Assembly (NCBI RefSeq): GCF_000975265.2
Contig: NZ_CP083405.1
Span: 2,852,001-2,916,000 of the forward strand
Length of the DNA: 64,000 nt
Direction of reading: 5' to 3'
DNA from: Mycobacterium lepromatosis
Lineage (GTDB): Bacteria; Actinomycetota; Actinomycetes; Mycobacteriales; Mycobacteriaceae
A program made the translations under genes and the position numbers. The notes beneath the pieces were generated by a model, which saw only the letters and a program-made list of their open reading frames with translations, did not search any database and was not told where the DNA came from. Of this stretch, positions 20,255-31,069 are shown one piece after another. Within the stretch, counting starts at the first letter, position 1, and each line of letters begins with the position of its first letter.

Positions 20255-20460
20255 ATTTAGCGGCGCACCTGCTTCAGCTATACGCGAACTTCCCCTTGTT
20301 TCTCACCGTCTTACTCGATCTGACAGCGTGTGGCGAGGTGGTCTCACGTCTTCACCGTGTTCGCGCAACACTCCCCATTGGCTCACGGTCGCAGCTAGGA
20401 TGCCCAGCAGTTCGGCCACCTGCTCTGCTGTCAACAGCTCAACAAGGGTTGTCTTAGTTG
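20255..20460 (-). pseudogene. Dead excisionase-like helix-turn-helix gene
   Basis: The minus strand reads TLVELLTAEQVAELLGI, then TVSQWGVLREHG, matching the excisionase/MerR-type helix-turn-helix start used by actinobacterial integrative elements. It lies immediately upstream of the integrase in the same direction, the usual xis-int order. A stop and loss of the C-terminal basic part show it is dead. Confidence 0.65.
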
Positions 20461-20469
20461 TGGTGCAAG

Positions 20470-22150
20470 AGAATTACCATGTCGATATCTTTAGCGCTTT
20501 ACTGGACCCACGTGGCTGGGACGCGTGTATTTATTCGGTATTATTCTGTCAAAGAAAGAATTAGCGAGTCTGGTCGGTAGTCGATGTGTGCCGTTGCCCC
20601 GTTTTCGTCGATGATTTATCCAGTATCAAGGTAATTTAGGTTGATGCGGTGCATGCGCGCGATCAGCTCTGCTATCACTCAGAACCATCGTGACCTCCTC
20701 GCGTAAGCGAAGCCGTAAAGCGTGGTCTGTGTGAACAACCTACGCATGGACAGGGTATCTTTGCACGGATCTTGCGCGAATGCAGCGATCACAATGCGAA
20801 CTTCTCTTCTCTGGTTCGATATGCGTGAAAAAAGATTCCCCAACTTGTTTTAAGGTCTTCATCCGTCATGTAAATGGTCAATCTGGCCAATTCATCGATT
20901 GAGCAATATCACGATGGGTTAAATTTTGATTATGCGCGAACGCACCCTACGGGCCATTCCACAGCTCCGGACTTCCAGCAGGTCTTACCGTTTGTTCAGC
21001 AGCCAGGCGGCTTCTGCCTCTGTCGTAGCTACCTTGCTTAATAAGGGTGAGCCGATGGACGCTTTGATTCCGTACTTGATAACTAAGACAAGCCGATTCG
21101 CTGTCCTGGAATTGGCGTATGGTTCTAATCCGCTGGCGATTCCCCAGAAAATGGTTTCTTGCTTGCGTCAGAGCATCCAACAGTGAGGGTATTAACGGCC
21201 AGCGGCGGGGAAAATCTATATTAATCAGTTCTCTTGTCTGCTGATTTCGACTGCTGACGTTTTACTAGTACATGGCTATGTAGAAATTTTCACAGTCGAC
21301 AGTTTTTCCTGCATAAAAATTACATGCAAACTGTGTCGGGGACAACTATTGTCGTTTGGGCGGAGTGTGCCCCGACGGCATCGCGGATTGTGGGGACCAC
21401 GTTTTCCGGGTTGTCGACCTTTTGGTCGATCCGGGTGTGGATGGCAATGCGTAGACAGTTCTTGTACATACTTATTCCTAGTAGGCGGTTATGAATACAG
21501 AAGATCTATTCGATTTCTTTATCTTGCGTGTAATTACGGGTAATGTGCTCTTAGGTTAACAAGCCGCAGGCTTTCGCAGACTCGCGGCCATGATGCCACA
21601 CTCCGGGGAAACCACCGGGCCTGCAGTACGGGGGTGCAGAAGTGGAGCGCGTAATTGTCTGGTGACCGCAGTCTCCAGACGAGTAGCGCAATCACGACCA
21701 TGACGGCCGTACCGACTATCTACATGAATTACATGAAGAAAGTTCCCCAGGTTCTGGGGTGACTATCAAACGTTGATGGAACGCCCTTCACACCAGATAA
21801 TTTTTTAATGTCTGTGTGTCTTGTCGTACGTATACATCTCGACTGAATCCGGTCGCTTTGCGTGGTTGTTTCGATCCTCGGTCATGACGGCAGAAATGGG
21901 CAAGGCAGGATCATAGGTGGCGGTAAGGGTGTCGGCATGAATCTGTACTTCCCTGATTCCTTAAATATATTTTAGACATTGAAATATCAGAGTGATGTCA
22001 AGGCCTAATTCTTTAAAATTTCTTTGGCAGAGTGTCGGCGTGCAAGGCAGTTTCGGTCTGATCGCTCCGGTTGTCTGCCGGATGATAGGTGTGTATACCT
22101 CACACGGTGTTGATGTCTTAGCGGTGTTGATGTGGAGTGGGTGCGACAGC
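20470..22150. other. AT-richer gene desert behind the integrase remnant
   Basis: No coding region, tRNA or repeat is recognisable in about 1.7 kb. Short open frames (for example 20926-21186) have no family features and are matched by equal frames on the other strand. The composition is visibly poorer in G+C than the surrounding genes. It probably holds the eroded cargo of the integrated element. Confidence 0.5.
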
Positions 22151-22153
22151 AGA

Positions 22154-22691
22154 TCACCCGGTTGTGTCGTTGAGGAGCGACCGATCAATCAGTCCGGCAA
22201 TGGGATGATTACTGTGCGTATTGCGCCGGAGTGCAGAAGTGTAGGAGTGATCGAATTTCTTTAAGGCGTTCGACTGATCTTGTGTTGTCTTTATCGGGAG
22301 TGGGAATACGATAACCTGGTCAGCAAAGAACGATGAGTTCCAATCGAAACGTGACGCATCCCGAGCGATTTCTACGACTGCAGTTACTCGTTGCAACCCA
22401 GGAATACCGCTAAAAGCGACCCGGTAGGTTCTCCAGCTTGCGCCAGGCGTCGGGGACAATGCGTTGGTAATCCTTGTTGCCTGATTGACTCGGTGATGAG
22501 TGTTTGGTGAAGTAGATCACCAAGCGTTTGGGGCCGCACGCACGTAACCCATTCAGGATGTCGACGGCAGTGCCAGCAGGGAGAGATGGGTTGGATGACC
22601 GGGCAAGAGGTTCGATTTCAAGTAGCCATGAATTTTGCGTTCGCTGCATGGATTCTGGACGCTTTCGACGATGGCACCTGTTCGCACGCAT
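22154..22691 (-). pseudogene. Unrecognised decayed gene fragment
   Basis: Two overlapping minus-strand frames join into one plausible protein: ILNGLRACGPKRLVIYFTKH, then IVPDAWRKLENLPG, then after a frame change IPGLQRVTAVVEIARDASRF and SSFFADQVIVFPLPIK. The composition is protein-like, with alternating hydrophobic strands, but I do not recognise the family. The frame change near 22430 suggests it is inactive. Confidence 0.35.
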
Positions 22692-22869
22692 ACGATGGAG
22701 TGAACCGCATATTGGGTTAGTTGAGGTTCGCTACCGCATCCGCTAGTTGTTTCCGGCGCCGTGTCTTTCTAGTCGATAATTTAAAGACGGGTGAGGTGAT
22801 CCTGGATGCAAATAGCCGTGAAGCCATAATGTCATTGGCGGAAGGTATCCATGTGCCATGTTTGTTGAC

Positions 22870-23540
22870 ATGTCAGTTCTGTCTATGTTCTCCGCGGAGG
22901 TGGAGCGGCTTATTGGGATGCTTGGCGGGACGGCATGGTGCTGGATAAACGGATACGAACGCCGCGGCAAAGCAGTAAGATTCACTCCTTCGGGCCACTC
23001 TTCGCATTACAGAGTGGGTAACGTGGGGCGAGTTCGTCGAGGTTCGGGTAGTTAGCTTAAATTACGGGAAGAAGTTCCGGCAAGGCGGTTTCAGGTTGCA
23101 GTCAAAGCACTTTAGGCGACTTACTGCATCGACCATAACCGGGCGCACCTTCGCCCTCCCTGCCGGCGCAGAATCGTGAGCTGACAATCGGCGGAGTCTA
23201 GGTGGGCCTTGACGAAACGGACATGATTGTGAGTATCGGCCAGCTACTCATCAGCGAGGGCTGGACGGTGGTTCAGCGTGCTCAGCTGGGCACGGACGAA
23301 CGTGGCGAAACATACGTTGCCGAATTGGCTGTCTATGATGAATTCTTGGCATCTTGGTCAACTCACGGCGCTACAGTGGGCAGCCGACATTTGTCGGGCG
23401 CCGCGTCGCAGTCAAAACGGTTGCTGGGATGGGCATGCTGGCGAGCGAGAAGAAGACCTCGCAGCCGATTACGCGGGCTGAGCATCGCGCAAGTTCGTGC
23501 AGCGGTTGGTTACGTCACGAAACATCGCAACGCTGCCTGA
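22870..23540 (+). pseudogene. Dead antitoxin with HTH and DUF433 domain (VapB45-like)
   Basis: The N-terminal part reads [20 protein letters not shown] and GYERRGKAV, a MerR-like helix-turn-helix; the middle DETDMIVSIGQLLISEGWTV and LGTDERGETYVAELAVYDEF is in frame; the C-terminal DUF433 part is split over frames as RRYSGQPTFVGRRVAVKTVA and REEDLAADYAG, then LSIAQVRAAVGYVTKHRNAA. DUF433 antitoxins bind a PIN-domain partner and their own promoter. About 220 codons, the length of M. tuberculosis VapB45 as I recall. Multiple frameshifts make it inactive. The toxin remnant follows 20 nt downstream. Confidence 0.7.
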
Positions 23541-23559
23541 CTAGGCGCGAGCAGCGGGA

Positions 23560-24070
23560 TGGTTGTTTTGAGTACGTCGTTACATGTCGTGGACGAAAAC
23601 TTGCTCCGGATGGGCAAAGACATAGGGCAGTCCTCCGCGATACCGCATCTATAATGCTACGCATCTCTAAATGCACTACTTTTTCCTAAGAGGATCGATG
23701 ATCTTGATTGGATCCTCGTTGTCGGTGAGTGTGGTTGGGTAGTAATCACGAATGACAAGAGCATCCGGACTCGCTCCGTTGAGGCGCAAATGGCGATCGA
23801 CACCCATCTGAAGGTGGTTCATTTGATATGGCAGTGCCGGACACGTCACGGCATGGCAATAGGTGGTTCGTCTTGCCAAGCGTTGGGGTCAGCAGGAATG
23901 CCAAAGACCAACGACAAGCTAAATTTCTGCCACTCTTAATAGATCCCCTACCTCAGACGAAATGGTTCGAATCGTGGTGTGGCCTGGTCCACGGTCTTTT
24001 AGACGGCCGTACCATGCCACTAGACGCCCGATGTTGTCCGTGGGTCGTTGTGCCAACTTGACCCGAAGTG
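23560..24070 (+). pseudogene. Dead PIN-like toxin partner (VapC45-like)
   Basis: The plus strand reads LHVVDENLLRMGKDIGQSSA, then LLFPKRIDDLDWILVVGECG and WVVITNDKSIRTRSVEAQMA, then KVVHLIWQCRTRHG. The spaced aspartates (VDENLL, ITND) are those of PIN-like ribonuclease folds that accompany DUF433 antitoxins. Stops and frameshifts appear in the middle and the tail is scattered. With the upstream antitoxin remnant it forms a defunct toxin-antitoxin pair. Confidence 0.65.
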
Positions 24071-24111
24071 CGTAGATTTTTCCTTGCGTCCGACGAATCG
24101 GAGAGGTCGAG

Positions 24112-25023
24112 GTGAAGACTGAGAACATCAACTACGCATTTCTCGACGGTGTCCTCGACGGCAGCTATGAGGACGTTTACTATCACTTGGGCATAACGTC
24201 CTCCGACCCGGCTCTCGATGCGCTTCGCGATGTCAAAGCAGTCATCCTGGCCGGCACTAGGGAGCGCATCACCACGTTTGCCGACCGCTGGAGCGAGCTG
24301 AATGGCGGGTCTCAAGTCTCCCGGGTCATTGCCTTTTCAAAAGAGGAGCGGTTCGTCACCAGGTACACCGCCGGCGTGCTCTTCGCTTCCCACGGCATGG
24401 GTATGGCCAGCGCCTCGATCGCTCTGCAGGAGCTCATGCGCCTGGTGTTCTTTCTCAAGCGCGGCGACCTCGAGGCCCTGGATCAGGTATTCTGGTGTCG
24501 GGTCGGCACCAGCGGTGGTATCGGACTTCCCGGCGGAACTGTGGTGGTGTCATCTGAGGGCCTGATGGCTGATCTCCAGCCCTACCGACTACTCAGGGGC
24601 GGCGACAGTGAGTATTGGTTCGATGGGCGATTTCCCGCTGGCACTCACAACGCCATCATCGCTGCCAATGAAGGCATCGATGACCTGGTGATGGTGTCTG
24701 GTAGGACGGTCAGCGGCAACGAATTCTTCCTTGAGCAGTTCCGTATCGACGGCGCGGTGTGCTTCGAGACACCGACGACAAAGATGGCATGGTTGCAGTG
24801 GCTCGACAAGAACGGTGTGCGTAACATCGAGATGGAGGGTGCCATGATCGCGGGCTACCTCAACCACTGGGGCTTTCCGAAATTCGCGATGATCTGCTGC
24901 ACGCTGCTCAACCGGCTCGAGAGTGACCAGGTAACGGCCACGACCGAGCAGTTACGTAAGTTCAACGAAGACTCAGGTACGGCGTTGTTCAACTACCTCA
25001 AGGTCAGCCTGATCAACGCTTGA
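24112..25023 (+). CDS. udp: Uridine phosphorylase, eukaryote-type (UPP family)
   Basis: The 303-residue enzyme should split uridine with phosphate into uracil and ribose-1-phosphate in pyrimidine salvage. The sequence follows the vertebrate-type UPP1/UPP2 pattern more than the E. coli type: DVYYHLGITSSDPALDALRD at the N-terminus, FASHGMGMASASIALQELMR, the phosphate/ribose loop RVGTSGGIGLPGGTVVV, VRNIEMEGAMIAGYL and TLLNRLESDQ. GTG at 24112 has GGAGAGG about 7 nt upstream. The frame is clean, with higher G+C than the decayed sequence upstream. No M. tuberculosis counterpart at this locus comes to mind. It converges on cdd and a dead transporter. Confidence 0.88.
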   Translation: MKTENINYAFLDGVLDGSYEDVYYHLGITSSDPALDALRDVKAVILAGTRERITTFADRWSELNGGSQVSRVIAFSKEERFVTRYTAGVLFASHGMGMASASIALQELMRLVFFLKRGDLEALDQVFWCRVGTSGGIGLPGGTVVVSSEGLMADLQPYRLLRGGDSEYWFDGRFPAGTHNAIIAANEGIDDLVMVSGRTVSGNEFFLEQFRIDGAVCFETPTTKMAWLQWLDKNGVRNIEMEGAMIAGYLNHWGFPKFAMICCTLLNRLESDQVTATTEQLRKFNEDSGTALFNYLKVSLINA

Positions 25024-25029
25024 TTGGTT

Positions 25030-25550
25030 AACTCTTGTGGAGGATGACGAGAAACCATTCTGCACCAAAGGTATTTATCACCAAACAGTGGTAACTGTAG
25101 AGCCGTTTGATCGGTAGACGCTGACGGTTTTAGCATCGGTTTCTGCGACGACAGATAACCCGAGCGAAACCAGTATCACCATGGTGTTGAGCAAAACTGG
25201 TTTCGATGTAAGTTCGTTGCACCAGGGCGTTGTGGCGATAGAAGCATGATCGCCTAAGCATCGGTCAGCGCGCAACCGAGAACCGTCACCTGACGTTGCT
25301 CGGCGATCGCACGGAGAGATCCACGACAGGTTCGTCACCGCGGTAAAGCTCGATTGCCTGATTGAGTTGCCCATCACCGTGGCTGACTGCGAAGGCCAGT
25401 AGTTTGACCACGTTGGGGTCGTCCACGGGACCGATCACTACCTGTATTCTGCCTGAACGGGCATTATCCGTCCCCGCTCGATGATGTCAGTGAATTCGCA
25501 GAACTAAGAGATTAACGCCTTCCACGCAAGTCGGCAGAAGCGATCCCGCT
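25030..25550. other. Decayed region without a recognised gene
   Basis: The minus strand contains a stretch reading GPVDDPNVVKLLAFAVSHGD and AIELYRGDEPVVDLSVRSPS before stops, suggesting a dead gene of about 450 bp oriented with the transporter and cdd. I could not assign it to a family. Confidence 0.35.
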
Positions 25551-25559
25551 GGAAATTAC

Positions 25560-27152
25560 CAGGCTTAGGCGCTGGAACGGACATCCTTAGCCTGCAATTC
25601 GCAGGAGTACGTCCAGTCTCAGGCGAAGAGCGCACTTGCCAGCGTGACGGTCGCCAGCACCAACATCGAGATCGTGATTGCCACCGATGAAGTGCTCAGC
25701 AGTCTGATCGATGGCCTTGGCAGCGTCGTTGGATAGTGCTGCGAGGATGGCGTTGGCCTGCGATAGATTGCCGTTCCAGCCTGCTCCGGCATAATGTGCA
25801 GTCACACGCCGCAGTGCCCGGTCGATTATCGAGATCCGCAGTGATCTTTGATACCGTGAGGGTGCCGATCCCCGACATTACAAGCGTAACGCCGAATGCG
25901 GCAGGGATGTTGAAGGCCATCTGGATGGGCCCCGATTCCATCCCGGCATACTCGGTGTCCACGGGCGACATAGCTGCAGTATTGTGTGATGGAAGCGCGA
26001 TTATCCACGCCAATAACCATAATCGTCAACGCAATTGTGATTTCTGCCAGCGTCGTGTCTAGTCTGAAGAATAGCCTGATCCAGGCCGCGGTTTGCATCG
26101 CCAGGACAACTGTCATGGGGCGGCGGGGGCCGGGACCGACCTTGTCGCCCTATCGGCCAGTCGATGGCTGGATGACTCTGCAGCCGACGGTTGTTATCAT
26201 GATGACTCGACTGGCCTTGCCCGGTGAGTAGCCCTGGACATAAATGAAGCACAGAGAACACCGACTCGACAAATGTCCAGGATGGGATATAGACCAAGCC
26301 GACAGCGCTCCTCTAAGTGAAGAAACCGCCGGAAACAGGTACTCTTTCCACAGATCGAAGTCCACCAGAGGGTGGGCCGATTCTGGTTTTCATGACACCG
26401 AAAAGCGTCAGCAAAAATGATGCTTGCTGTCAGGGGTCCCCAGGTTCTCTGCGTAGTCCAGCTCACCGACGAGTTCTGCAACCTGAAGACAGGAAGTATA
26501 ACTCAAAATCGGACCAAGCCAGTCGTATCTCTTCTCAGCTATCACGCTTTGGTATTCGCGAGTTGCTGCGAGGGTGACGATAATGACCAGCGCTGCGATC
26601 GGCACGGCCACCCAGAACACTCCAGCGCTAGTTGGCGGTTTGCATAATCCAGGCGGCAAACAGAGGCAATGAGCACACCGAACCTGTGCCCGGCCCCACA
26701 CGCCGGCGGTGAACTCCGACCAGTCTATAGGGCAAGGGCTAACCACGATCGACAAGCTAGCCAAGGCGAATATGCCGAACCGATGTTTTAGATGAGGGGG
26801 CTATTAAATCATACGGAGGCCGGCCACGGTGATAGCCTACACCATCAAACCGGCGTTGAAAATGATGAAGTCGATGACGATCATCTTGACTTCGCCGAGT
26901 AGATCATTGATGCGACCACCTGCGACGAGCGCAGCACCAAACGCCAGGATGTAGGCGGTAGTCGTCGAAGTTTGTGCGGGCAGTCTTCAAAACCACGTCT
27001 TTCTTAATCGTAGGCAGCGTTGGGCTGATCACAGTTTTGAACATTTGTGCGACGAAGCGCCGAAACTCATCGCGGCCCAGACAGCCCACGCTGCCTTGCT
27101 GGCTGTGGCGACCGTTGACTGCGATCGTCACCACGGTGGTCTTTTTCACCAT
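25560..27152 (-). pseudogene. Dead major facilitator superfamily transporter (DHA2/14-helix type)
   Basis: Read on the minus strand: FRRFVAQMFKTVISPTLPTI (helix 1), TTAYILAFGAALVAGGRIND (helix 2 with the MFS motif A region LLG), VFWVAVPIAALVIIVTLAA (helix 6), and IQMAFNIPAAFGVTLVMSGI near the end. The blocks lie in different frames with stops. Its ATG at 27152 lies inside the 3' end of cdd, so they were one transcription unit; a nucleoside substrate is a reasonable guess from the udp and cdd neighbours. Confidence 0.8.
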
Positions 27153-27546
27153 TGCCGAACATCCTTTCCTGCGGGTTGAACGCTTGGGGAAGGAGCTGGG
27201 CCATCGTCTGCACGCCTTTCGGGGTCATGATTTTCAGTTCGGGTCCGCCATGTTCGTAGAGCAATTGGCGGCAGCGACCACACGGCATGAGCGGGTTCCC
27301 GTTGCCGTCGACGCAGTAGACTGCAACAAGTCGGCCACCACCGGTAGCGTACAACGCCGAAATCATCGAGCACTCGGCACATAGCGTGAGTCCGTATGAA
27401 ACGTTCTCCACATTCACCCCTGTAATTAGCCGGCCGTCGTCGACAAAACCGGCTATCCCGACCGGGAACTTCGAGTAGGGCGCATAGGAATTCACTCTGG
27501 CCGCGACCGCAGCCTTCCGTAGCGTGTCCCAATTCACGTCACCCAT
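27067..27546 (-). CDS. cdd: Cytidine deaminase
   Basis: The enzyme deaminates cytidine and deoxycytidine to uridine forms in pyrimidine salvage. Zinc and catalytic residues are present: Cys56 and Glu58 in TLCAEC, Cys89 and Cys92 in MPCGRC, plus the substrate segment GVNVENVSYG. ATG at 27546 has GGGAGG upstream. The open frame is 159 residues, whereas the family ends near 130; the last 27 or so residues (after ERMFGNG) are charged, unlike the family, and run over the start of the transporter gene in another frame. A one-base shift would stop the protein at a TGA near residue 133. The core should be functional. Confidence 0.85.
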   Translation of the reverse strand: MGDVNWDTLRKAAVAARVNSYAPYSKFPVGIAGFVDDGRLITGVNVENVSYGLTLCAECSMISALYATGGGRLVAVYCVDGNGNPLMPCGRCRQLLYEHGGPELKIMTPKGVQTMAQLLPQAFNPQERMFGNGEKDHRGDDRSQRSPQPARQRGLSGPR

Positions 27547-27789
27547 TTGACCGGACCTCCCACGTGAACACCGACGCGTAACCGACGTCCAGTTGACTGC
27601 GTCAATCTAGCATCGACAGATGCCCTGAAATGTGATGGCGACTTCATCCTGTCGCTGACCATGGCTAGCACTTATAAGAGTGAGAAGGTGAATTATCAGG
27701 CGTTGTTTCGTTTTCATACACAGGGAGGTCATCTGGGTGGTGCTTCAGGACGAAAGAAGTTCGACGATGGGATTCTAGGTCAGTTGGAC

Positions 27790-29200
27790 CATGTCGTTAC
27801 CCGTTCTCCTCTCATGATTGAGATGAGGTTGGCATTGGTGCGCGGAAGGACCCTGGGATGATCGAGACGTCGGCCATACGGAGCCCCTCGGCCATCGCCC
27901 TCCAACAGGTCTAATAATATGCTGTGGGGTCGTCAAGGGGACCGTAGCGCGGTGCCCGTGGGGTGATAGACGCTGCCTGCCGAATGATGTCGTTTAGCGT
28001 CGAGCACGAGTGCACTATGGTCTCGTCCATATCAATGGTTTCCTTGGTGCGTGCCGCAAATTCGTTTTGCCGCAGCAGCTTCTAGAACAGCAGGACCTCT
28101 TCACATTGGCGGCGCAGATTTTCCGGGTCACGGCCATAGTCGATTTCGATACGAGGCGATGCGTCCGTATCGGTGGATATCGCACGCACAGTGCCGCACC
28201 CACGATGAGCCATCCAGCGTAGAGGGTACTATAGAAAGTCTAACGGTCTAACGGTCCGGCGTGACGCATCGCTAGATGCTGTGCAAAAACCTTGAGGACA
28301 ACATGGTTTAGTCCGTGTAGCCGCATGTCATTCTGAATGATCGACCCGGGTGCTGTGTAGCGCAGCGCGACATTGGCCCATGAGTCGACGACTCGGCCAT
28401 GACCGGAGTACGGTCGCGAATTGGGAGTGATCGGCGAGGTTGGAACCGATTCCGGGTCAGTTGGCGACACCAGCAACGCCGAGTGCACGCATCAGGTCCG
28501 CTCGGCCAATTCCAGAGTGTTGTAGAATAGTCTGCGTGCTGTAGGTTCCTACGTACATCGTGATTCGGTCGGCATGCACGGCTCGTGGTTGCCCATCGGT
28601 AATCAACTGGACCCCGATGGTCCACGACTCGGAGGAAAGCGCTTTGTCCACCAATGCGTTAGGTAGAATTGTCAGGATCCGTCTGACGCTTAACGCGTCT
28701 CGATAGGCCGAGGCCGCCGAGATCCACTGTCTGTCCTCTGTGATGTGCATTGGAACTACACTCACGCTGGTCGCATCTATTGCGTTGTGGTATACTCTCG
28801 ATGAGAATCCTGCGGCGACAGCAGTCTCTACCGATGCATCTGAGATCGCTGGTTATTCTGTAGAGTTGCTGTGTTTCAAGGACAAAAGGATGACAGTGCC
28901 GTGGTGAGGGCAGTCGAAGTCAGTGTCGTCCCTCAGCCGCGAAGGAACGGCAGTACTTCCGTCCAGGACCAGATGTTCCAGGCTGCGACATCGTCGTGTT
29001 TCGGCCACAAAGCAATACAGCTGTTGATCGCCTAGCAGCAAGCCGATGACCCTCTGGTAGCTGTAGTTCTGTGCTGTCGTCACGGAAGCCGACAAGCCCC
29101 AGTCGTGCAACACCATTGATGGTGTGTTGTAATTAGGCAGATAGTACGGTAACTGTGACTTATTCGGTTAATCCAGAACAGTTTTCACCAGATAACATTC
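27790..29200 (-). pseudogene. Dead GMC-family FAD oxidoreductase
   Basis: Legible minus-strand blocks in family order: CIALWPKHDDVAAWNIWSWT with EVLPFLR and DDTDFDCPHHG, then LTILPNALVDKAL and HADRITMYVGTYSTQTILQH with SGIGRADLMRALGV, and the C-terminal GLRMADVSIIPG with NANLISIM in another frame. These are hallmarks of choline dehydrogenase-like GMC enzymes. The FAD-binding N-terminus is not seen. Numerous frameshifts and stops are present. Some mycobacterial members work with mycofactocin, but nothing here shows that. Confidence 0.75.
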
Positions 29201-29209
29201 GTTGCCCGA

Positions 29210-30090
29210 TGGTGACCAAACGAGTGGTTTAGCATAGCATCTGATGAACTTGCCCCAACGATGATTTTCGTTGAAATCAGAATACATGTGGACTTCCTTC
29301 GTAGACATAGCTATCAGCGGTAGCTATAACCGATCGGCAAGTCGGCGGGGAGTGCAGCAGGTCCAGGTGCGTAAACAGGGCAACCATGATCGGGCCAAAC
29401 GGTTGAACTAGATCGACGCGGAGGCCAGGTGGTAGGCCAAGAACGCGCAGCTATCTGTGCACTGGTTGCGGGTTGTCCAGGAGCAGGTCCGTGCGTTCCC
29501 ATCTGGTGCAAAGCACTATAGTAAATTTCTTAGCGCTGAGCTGGCCAACTCCTGAACAGGGTTATAGCGAAACAGGCTCCTGCACTTAGGAATTAAGGGA
29601 GTAATTATCGTGCATTCTGCCGTAGACAATCCGATGCCATCTTTGGCTTAGGTCATCAGTCTTCGATTATGCATGCAAGTAGAATCGGTTCGTCGTAGCG
29701 TATACGGCTGGTGATGAGATCGTGGAGTTGGACGAGATCGCACAGTGTGACTGTGTCCAAGTCGAATCCGGATATTTGACTTTGGTTCCACAGGGGTATA
29801 CCGCTATAGTTCTGACACTACACGAGGTGTCGGTGGGCAAGCCTGTGTGATAGTTGTCAAGCAGAGCTTCGCCGGTTAGCACACACGAGGTTTAGCGAAC
29901 TGTAATAGTAGTTGTCGTTGAGTTTGCGCCATTGTCTGATCACGTTGCGGTTGAACCTCTGCCTCGATGTAGTTGTGGGATTTGGATGGGCGTGGAGATC
30001 GGTGCGGGGCTCAGATGGGTAGTTGGTGTTTGCCAGAACGTTGCGGGTGACGGTTATCGTTCACAGGTCGATGTGGTGGTGGGAGTCATC
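29210..30090. other. Decayed region without a recognised gene
   Basis: Only short frames are seen. A minus-strand stretch around 29340-29510 reads LGLPPGLRVDLVQPFGPIMV and could be the remains of a coding region, but it is interrupted and unassigned. Confidence 0.35.
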
Positions 30091-30099
30091 AAAACCGAT

Positions 30100-31065
30100 A
30101 CCAGACGACCCACAGGCTCGCCAGATGGGCAGGTCCCGAGGCCGGCGAGAATGCCGTTATTGCTCTCTTATTCAAAATTAATTGTGCGTGCTGATAATCG
30201 TCGAGTCTGAATAATGCCTCCGCTGTCCAGCCGCGGAACATGTGTTCCCTTGCCGCATAATGGTAGCCGCGAGGAAGATGTCGCAGGCTCCCGGCGAGCC
30301 AGCGGTAGTACTGGACTTTATGTTGGCGGCGCCGTGTGTCTTGGCAGGTCCAGTGCTTTTGCTCGACGCCAAATATTCGGAGACGAAGTCGGAATATGCA
30401 TGCAGGTGGTGTACTTGCGGGAGCGCCTTCAGCGTGTTTGCTACCCTCCATTGTAGAACAGGCTCTGGCAGGCGATGATCGTTGCATCTGCGCGACTAAG
30501 GCTCCGAAACCGAGCGTTTATCGCACTAATCGAGTGTCAACCCGGCCAGCGCTTGCTTCTATAACCGAAGGTGCCAGCAGGGTCGTTGAACAGCGAGTTG
30601 ACGACATCGCAGATTGCTTGTAGGTAGCGGTGGGTGCCTTGGCTGGAGCTTAGGTCGTTGGGTGGCCAGAGCAGTTCGTGTCGTCCTCTGGTTAGGACAA
30701 CCAAGAGCTGATGGTCAACAATGGCGTTGATTCGTATCAGGCATCCGGCCTCGTCGGTGTGGCCGGACGTTGAATTCGATGCCGGCATCGTCTACGAGCA
30801 TGCCGACACTGAGTGCACGATAGACCAAGTCTGGCAACGGCTGACCCGGCACGGTCCTGGCCAGGGCTGGAAGGTTGTGTTCCAAACCATCGCCTTTGGA
30901 GGACATCCAGCGGGTGAACGCGTTGTCGATGCGAAACACGGTCGGGGTGCCGTTGACAGTAATCGCGAAGGACGCTGCACTGTCAACGATGTTGGTGGTT
31001 TTGAGCATTATCATTTCTACTTCGAGTGTTATCGGTGTCTTTAGACCTAGCGCGATGCTTCGCAC
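30100..31065 (-). pseudogene. Decayed gene of unrecognised family
   Basis: A 116-codon minus-strand frame (30715-31065) contains TPITLEVEMIMLKTTNIVDS, FRIDNAFTRWMSSKGDG and LVYRALSVGMLVDDAGIEFN, and continues in other frames with GRHELLWPPNDLSSSQGTHR and AICDVVNSLFNDPAGTF. It has the look of a conserved mycobacterial protein of 250-300 residues, but I cannot name it. Frame changes and stops show that it is dead. Confidence 0.4.
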
Positions 31066-31069
31066 TTGG

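Noticed and set aside
18600-20500. att-site duplication of a tRNA 3' end
   Set aside because: I looked for a second copy of the tRNA-Phe 3' segment downstream of the integrase and saw none, so no attachment site is claimed.
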